A stretch of 7,483 nt of DNA, from assembly GCA_003221435.1 (NCBI GenBank), contig QHRS01000056.1, positions 1 through 7,483 of the forward strand. Direction: 5' to 3'. The position numbers and the translations under genes are program-made. Positions 6,305-7,483 of this stretch are shown here, in pieces. Below the pieces are notes generated by a model. The model was not told the origin of the DNA and made no database searches. It saw only the letters and a program-made list of their open reading frames with translations. The stretch comes from Candidatus Rokuibacteriota bacterium. GTDB taxonomy: Bacteria > Methylomirabilota > Methylomirabilia > Rokubacteriales > CSP1-6. The stretch's first letter is position 1, and every line of letters starts with the position of its first letter.

Positions 6305-7221
6305 TCGACTCCGTCCTCCTGATCGCATTCGGCGGGCCGACGAGCCGCGCGGAGATCCGCCCGTTTCTCGAGAACGTCACGCGCGGGCGCTCGATCCCGC
6401 CCGAGCGCCTCGAGGAGGTGGCCCGCCACTACGAGCAGATGCCCGGCGGGCGGTCGCCCCTACGGGAACTGACGCAGCGTCAGGCGGCGGCGCTGCGCGC
6501 CGGGCTCGAGCGGGCGGGCCTGACTCTGCCGGTCCACGTCGGGATGCGCAACTGGCATCCGTACCTGCACGAGGCGCTCGGCGAGATGGCGGCCAGCGGC
6601 GCGCGTCGCGCGCTCGGGATCATCCTCTCCTCGCTCCGCACCGAGGCGTCATGGGACCGCTACCAGCGGGACGTCGCGGAGGCGCGCGCCCGGGTTCCCG
6701 GCGCGCCCGAGGTCGTCTACGCCCCTGAGTGGCGAGACCACCGGCTCTTCACCGAGGCGGTCGCTGACCGCGCCAGCGCGGCGTTGGAGGAGATTCCGCG
6801 GGAGCGTCGCGCGTGGGCGCCGCTGGTCTTCACCGCGCACAGCGTGCCCCTGCCGATGGCCGACGCGTCTCCGTACGTGGCGGAGCTGACCGAGAGCGCG
6901 GTCCGGGTGGCGTCACTGATCCGCCACAAGCGGTGGTCCATCGCCTACCAGAGTCGCAGCGGGAGCCCGCGCGATGCGTGGCTCGAGCCCGACATCGGCG
7001 ACGTGATCCGGAGCCTCGCCAACGACGGCGAGCGGGATCTGGTCGTCGTGCCGATCGGCTTCGTATGCGATCACGTCGAGGTGCTCTACGACCTCGACGT
7101 CCGGGCGCGCGCGATCGCCGACGAGCACAGTGTCCGTCTCCACCGTGCGACGACCTTGAACGACCACCCCAAGTTCGTCGAGCTGCTCGTCGAGCTCGTC
7201 ACGGAACACGCGGGATCATGA
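6301..7221 (+). CDS. hemH: Ferrochelatase (proto- or coproporphyrin type)
   Basis: The 306-residue product inserts Fe(II) into a porphyrin in late heme synthesis. It starts VIDSVLLIAFGGP, the usual ferrochelatase opening. Conserved parts follow: MPGGRSPL (47-54), FTAHSVP with metal-binding His180, YQSRSGSP with AWLEPDI (216-231), and GFVCDHVEVLYDLD with Glu260. His180 and Glu260 correspond to the paired active-site residues of the Bacillus enzyme (His183, Glu264). The compact length and the AHS(V)P, YQS and DHVEVLYD wording resemble Bacillus-type ferrochelatase, many of which use coproporphyrin III; substrate choice cannot be settled here. The C-terminus is short, with no membrane-anchoring extension and no cluster-binding cysteines. 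The GTG start overlaps the hemE stop by 4 nt. A repeat-rich gap and a hemY-type gene follow. Confidence 0.95.
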   Translation: MIDSVLLIAFGGPTSRAEIRPFLENVTRGRSIPPERLEEVARHYEQMPGGRSPLRELTQRQAAALRAGLERAGLTLPVHVGMRNWHPYLHEALGEMAASGARRALGIILSSLRTEASWDRYQRDVAEARARVPGAPEVVYAPEWRDHRLFTEAVADRASAALEEIPRERRAWAPLVFTAHSVPLPMADASPYVAELTESAVRVASLIRHKRWSIAYQSRSGSPRDAWLEPDIGDVIRSLANDGERDLVVVPIGFVCDHVEVLYDLDVRARAIADEHSVRLHRATTLNDHPKFVELLVELVTEHAGS

Positions 7222-7231
7222 GCTTCCTCGG

Positions 7232-7250
7232 AGGGGGGCGCTGCCCCCCT
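7232..7250. repeat. Hairpin A1 (G-run/C-run palindrome)
   Basis: An 8-bp perfect stem (AGGGGGGC with GCCCCCCT) surrounds a 3-nt loop, 10 bp after the hemH stop. Only two T residues follow, so it is not a classic intrinsic terminator. Confidence 0.8.
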
Positions 7251-7271
7251 TCCGAACCTCCCCCCGGGATG

Positions 7272-7291
7272 GCGCCGGCAAAGCCGGCGCT
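7272..7291. repeat. Hairpin B, copy 1 (exact 20-nt direct repeat)
   Basis: An 8-bp perfect stem (GCGCCGGC/GCCGGCGC) closes an AAA loop, followed by T. The same 20 bases recur at 7347-7366. Confidence 0.9.
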
Positions 7292-7301
7292 GGACCATCG
7301 A

Positions 7302-7322
7302 AGGGGGCCTCGACGGCCCCCT
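7302..7322. repeat. Hairpin A2 (G-run/C-run palindrome)
   Basis: An 8-bp perfect stem (AGGGGGCC/GGCCCCCT) surrounds a TCGAC loop. It is the diverged counterpart of A1; the stem pairing is retained although loop and inner pairs differ. Confidence 0.8.
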
Positions 7323-7346
7323 CCGAGCCTCCCCCAGAGCCGGATT

Positions 7347-7366
7347 GCGCCGGCAAAGCCGGCGCT
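7347..7366. repeat. Hairpin B, copy 2 (exact 20-nt direct repeat)
   Basis: The sequence is identical to 7272-7291, with an 8-bp stem and AAA loop. It ends 39 bp before the hemY-type start codon. Confidence 0.9.
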
Positions 7367-7392
7367 CGAACAGGGCGTTGACCGTGGCGAGA

Positions 7393-7397
7393 GGAGG
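7393..7397 (+). promoter_or_regulatory. Ribosome binding site of the hemY-type gene
   Basis: GGAGG, inside GAGGAGGG, is 8 nt upstream of the GTG at 7406. It is the strongest ribosome binding site on the plus strand and supports the chosen start. The gene can therefore be translated independently of hemH. Confidence 0.75.
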
Positions 7398-7405
7398 GTC
7401 GTCTC

Positions 7406-7483
7406 GTGAGCCGTCTCTGCGTGATCGGCGGGGGGATCAGCGGGCTCGCCGCGGCCTACCGCGCGGGCGAACTGGCCGCCCTG
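7406..7483 (+). CDS. hemY: Protoporphyrinogen/coproporphyrinogen oxidase, N-terminal fragment
   Basis: The first 26 codons are present; the gene runs off the right edge. The frame begins (V/M)SRLCVIGGGISGLAAAYRAG, the dinucleotide-binding beta-alpha-beta fold (GGGISGL, residues 8-14) that opens FAD-dependent amine-oxidase-type flavoproteins. GxGxxGLxxAY directly after hemE-hemH points to the oxygen-dependent porphyrinogen oxidase HemY/CgoX, as in the hemEHY operon of Bacillus. It would oxidise protoporphyrinogen IX, or coproporphyrinogen III in the coproporphyrin pathway. Since only the FAD-binding start is visible, another member of the same flavoprotein superfamily remains possible. A strong GGAGG precedes the GTG. 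Confidence 0.82.
   Translation, partial: MSRLCVIGGGISGLAAAYRAGELAAL

Larger units (their letters stand above)
7222..7405. repeat. hemH-hemY gap with two tandem copies of a two-hairpin module
   Basis: This 184-bp spacer holds an imperfect tandem duplication. Each unit has a G-run/C-run hairpin (A), a linker with CCGA(A/G)CCTCCCCC, then a hairpin (B) of GCGCCGGC-AAA-GCCGGCGC. Hairpin A1 is 7232-7250 (8-bp stem, 3-nt loop), B1 7272-7290, A2 7302-7322 (8-bp stem, 5-nt loop), B2 7347-7365. The B sequences are an exact 20-nt direct repeat (7272-7291 and 7347-7366) spaced 75 bp apart. No T-tract follows any hairpin, so simple intrinsic termination is unlikely, although the structures could slow transcription or stabilise the hemEH message. 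It resembles REP-type intergenic palindromes. A 63-codon frame (7218-7409) crosses it but probably reflects the lack of stop codons in GC-rich DNA. Confidence 0.85.

Noticed and set aside
5180..6328. Upstream extension of the ThDP frame to 941 codons
   Set aside because: The extra 383 residues are antisense to hemE and charged low-complexity sequence. The GGAGG before the ATG at 5179 and the normal N-terminus mark the real start.
7232..7322. Hairpins after hemH as intrinsic terminators
   Set aside because: The stems are strong but none is followed by a T-tract, and a gene of the same pathway lies downstream on the same strand.
7222..7405. The repeat region as a CRISPR array
   Set aside because: There are only two 20-nt copies, the repeats are perfect hairpins, the flanking sequence is itself repeated, and no cas gene is present.

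Overview
The window is GC-rich bacterial DNA, tightly packed, with two divergent gene clusters transcribed away from a 90-bp intergenic region at 5180-5269. No rRNA, tRNA, CRISPR array, insertion sequence or phage gene is visible. High GC, frequent GTG starts and the mixture of gene families (LLM monooxygenase, short-chain dehydrogenase, benzoylformate-decarboxylase-like ThDP enzyme, hemEHY) would suit a soil or groundwater bacterium such as Candidatus Rokubacteria/NC10 or a deltaproteobacterial relative. That placement is an impression from gene content only.

Minus-strand cluster, in order of transcription: a ThDP-dependent decarboxylase/synthase-like enzyme (5179-3503), an SDR oxidoreductase (3447-2683), an LLM-class flavin/F420 oxidoreductase (2669-1725), a small DUF1772-type membrane protein (1701-1267), citrate synthase (1232-102) and the first 33 codons of an aconitase (from 101, running off the left edge). 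Gaps are 0 to 55 bp and no terminator is visible between genes, so one transcript is plausible. It would join the first two TCA-cycle steps to four genes that look like an uncharacterised 2-oxo-acid or aldehyde catabolic set.

Plus-strand cluster: hemE (uroporphyrinogen decarboxylase), hemH (ferrochelatase, 4-nt overlap with hemE) and the start of a hemY-type FAD-dependent porphyrinogen oxidase that runs off the right edge. This is the hemEHY order, covering late heme synthesis. The hemH-hemY junction is unusual: 184 bp filled by two copies of a two-hairpin module, including an exact 20-nt direct repeat spaced 75 bp apart.

Most of the window is ordinary metabolism. The points most worth a second look are the duplicated hairpin module, the atypical active-site residues of the ThDP enzyme, the possibly leaderless start of hemE, and tiny reading frames that bridge two intergenic gaps by overlapping both neighbouring genes.
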